A DNA stretch of 64,000 nt from Aristolochia californica (Eukaryota > Streptophyta > Magnoliopsida > Piperales > Aristolochiaceae): NCBI GenBank assembly GCA_029961685.1, contig JARWKL010000015.1:22475220-22539219 (forward strand). Reading direction: 5' to 3'. Within the stretch, counting starts at the first letter, position 1. Every line of letters begins with the position of its first letter. A program made the translations under genes and the position numbers. Shown piece by piece: positions 62,120-64,000 of the stretch. The notes under the pieces were generated by a model that saw only the letters and a program-made list of their open reading frames with translations, made no database searches and was not told the origin of the DNA.

Positions 62120-63660
62120 TGTTAGATCAATGTCTCAAGAGCCTTTGTTTGTTCCTAATTTTGATGTTGACAACCAACATGCCATGCAAGTTGAGTTTTG
62201 TAAAAAAAAAAAGGTGATTTCTATCAATTGGCCAAAAGTAGTCGACTACATTAGTATGAAGAAGCGTTGCTTATGAGTGGAAAGTGCAGTCAATGACATT
62301 GGTAGATGTAATTGACTAGAGCTCCTAATATTTTCAAGCAGATGACTACATGGGCCATAGTTGACTATATGTGCATGCAAGGAAAATCATAAAGGTAGTC
62401 GACCAATATGATAGTAGTCAGCCACTTCCACAAGGCCAAGGCAAAAGCAATCGGCTACATCACAGAAGAGTAGTCGACTACAGAGAAATAACATGACTGG
62501 TATTTTTTAAGTAGCCAACTACATGACATGCAGTCTACTGCATCAAGTTCTAGAAGCAATCGACAACATCTTGAGCAGTCGGCTACGTGTCTCAAATAGA
62601 AGCCAAAGAATTTTTTAATGTAGTCGACTACATCCAACACAATCATGGTGTAGAAATTTCAAATTCTCAACTTTGTAATCTTATTTGTGGACTATGTAGA
62701 TCTAATTTTTTTTGTAAATGACCTAACATTGTGACAAGTAGCAAAAATAGAATGCAATGCACATTTTTCATATTTTTGCACATAGATTTTATGAGTTTTA
62801 AAAAATCCTAAAACTATTATTTTTTTAGCACTAACGACTAGCTTTTTGAACTTTGGATATAATTATTTTTAAAGATCTAGACCCAAACTTGTTCCCGACA
62901 TTTTACGAAGTCAAATTTCAAAGTGATCTCTCTCCCATACTCAAATTTGAGATTCTTGTTCTTCTAAGCTTTGAATACAAGTCAAAATATAAGTAATTCC
63001 CTCTTGATCTAAGTAATTATGTGCTCCTAATTTTAAATCTTGAATCAAGTACTTGGTTTCTTATTTTTGCATGTGTATTCCATTAAATTTCATATCATTT
63101 TGTGTTTGTCATTGCACATTGAAAGCATATTCAATAGAATTCCCATTAAAAAATATCCTTACAAGCATTCTTTAGGTCATATATTTTCATGTCATAATAG
63201 GATTGAGCTGCTATTGCATTTGTAGAGTCATGTAGGGTCAGGTGTAGTATTTTGTGTTGTTGAAGAAGCCATATCAAGAAGTTTAGGATGAATCTCATGC
63301 AAAACATTTCATGGAGTCTAAGTTGAATCTCATACAAGACAAGTCTAATAAGAGAAGTAAACTTAATGGAAAAGATTGGAATTTAAGAGGATGTTTCCTA
63401 ATTATGTTTTGTCTCTCTATGTTTAATTTTTGCAAGTTATATTTTGGGTGTAATTGGGAAGATCGGAAAAGTTTATTTTAGTAGGATTCAAGTTGTTTTT
63501 CTTTATGAAAAGGACATGAAGTAACAAAGAATAACATGTCTCATATTTTTCCTTGCATTTCAATATACACGTGCACTCTTGACTCGCTCTTTTTTCACCT
63601 CTTCTTTCCACATTTTCTCTTCTTCTCTCTCTCTTCATGCTTCCTCCATGAAACCTAACA
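62120..63660 (+). repeat. 5' LTR of a second LTR retrotransposon (probably Ty1/copia)
   Basis: A 1,541-bp segment starting TGTTAG and ending CTAACA, a perfect 6-bp terminal inverted repeat, followed at once by a tRNA-Met-type primer-binding site. The opening phrase (ATCAATGTCTCAAGAGCC...TAATTTTGATGTTGAC) is like plant copia LTRs. Only this LTR and 340 bp of the interior lie in the window. Confidence 0.82.
62238..62634 (+). repeat. Array of GTAGTCGACTAC palindromes in the LTR
   Basis: Perfect 12-bp palindromes at 62238-62249, 62470-62481 and 62620-62631. About nine degenerate versions (for example GTAGCCAACTAC, GCAGTCTACTGC, CAGTCGGCTACG) lie between, spaced roughly 20-70 bp. It falls in the part of the LTR expected to be U3. 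Confidence 0.88.
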
Positions 63661-63671
63661 TGGTATCAAAG
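63661..63671 (+). other. Primer-binding site (tRNA-Met type)
   Basis: TGGTATCAAAG abuts the LTR end. The initiator tRNA-Met site reads TGGTATCAGAG, a one-base difference. Confidence 0.8.
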
Positions 63672-64000
63672 TGGGCAAGGTTCTAACATGGAAAATGAGA
63701 AAAAATGGAGAAGAAAGAGAGGAAGAAGAAGAAAAAAAAAAAAAAGGAAAAAAAAGAGATTTTTTTTTCATTTCCACCTCCTATTTTTCATTAGATTTTA
63801 CACTATACGGAAAGAGTCTAGTTTCCAACGCAAAATAAAATTTTGTAATTAGATTTTTCTAAAAGGAGAAATCAACATCGAAAATAGTAAAGGTCAGACA
63901 ACAAAAAAGTTTTAAGCAATAGTAAAAAGCTTCAATTTGCAAGAAATTTTGTGCCATCAAGACCTAGAATTTATATAAAGAATTATATGTCAAAAGAAGA
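63672..64000 (+). other. Untranslated interior of the second LTR element (cut by window end)
   Basis: A/G-rich leader with a long A run near 63730. An ATG at about 63688 opens a Lys/Arg-rich frame of low complexity that is not a convincing gag start. Confidence 0.5.

Noticed and set aside
1..64000. CRISPR arrays, bacterial operons, rRNA or tRNA genes
   Set aside because: Nothing with the required structure was seen by eye. A covariance-model scan for tRNA and small RNA genes was not possible here.

Overview
This is nuclear DNA from a flowering plant, most likely a dicot or early-diverging angiosperm. The evidence is GT-AG introns in plant-type genes, a plastid-targeted starch phosphorylase, a WRKY factor, TTTAGGG telomere-type repeats, and several plant transposon classes in AT-rich spacers.

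Genes, left to right: (1) a plastid-type DUF4336 protein (+, six exons, 1866-4937); (2) a RING-finger membrane E3 ligase-like gene (-, 10265-11077, with a 5' leader intron and two overlapping uORFs); (3) a plant calmodulin-binding-domain protein (+, single coding exon, 27258-28913); (4) a complete plastidial alpha-glucan phosphorylase, PHS1/Pho1 type (+, 15 exons, 33403-45544), whose plastid-specific insertion is a 48-bp minisatellite; (5) a coiled-coil protein (-, seven coding exons, 46297-51709), convergent with PHS1; (6) a group IIc WRKY factor closest to WRKY57 (+, three exons, 58119-60610). The exon joins of genes 1, 4, 5 and 6 were checked by reading phase and all close in frame.

Mobile DNA fills most of the rest. 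A chromodomain Ty3/gypsy element, deleted from the primer-binding site straight into integrase, has a TATAC target-site duplication and lies just after the DUF4336 stop codon. A PIF/Harbinger element (about 15-18.8 kb) has an intact Myb/SANT-type ORF1 and a broken transposase, next to degenerate telomere-like repeats. hAT-like non-autonomous elements with TAGGGGTG-type ends lie at 19.6-23.3 kb, 30.8-32.4 kb, inside PHS1 introns and inside an intron of the coiled-coil gene. Two LINE relics sit in PHS1 introns. The right edge is the 5' LTR and primer-binding site of a second LTR retrotransposon, with an array of GTAGTCGACTAC palindromes in its LTR.

No operon-like or clustered pathway is visible. 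The genes look like independent housekeeping or regulatory loci separated by transposon-rich spacers. No wholly new system was identified. The strongest unusual features are the repeat-built phosphorylase insert, the deleted gypsy element with a duplicated LTR start, the ORF1-intact/transposase-broken Harbinger and the palindrome-bearing LTR.
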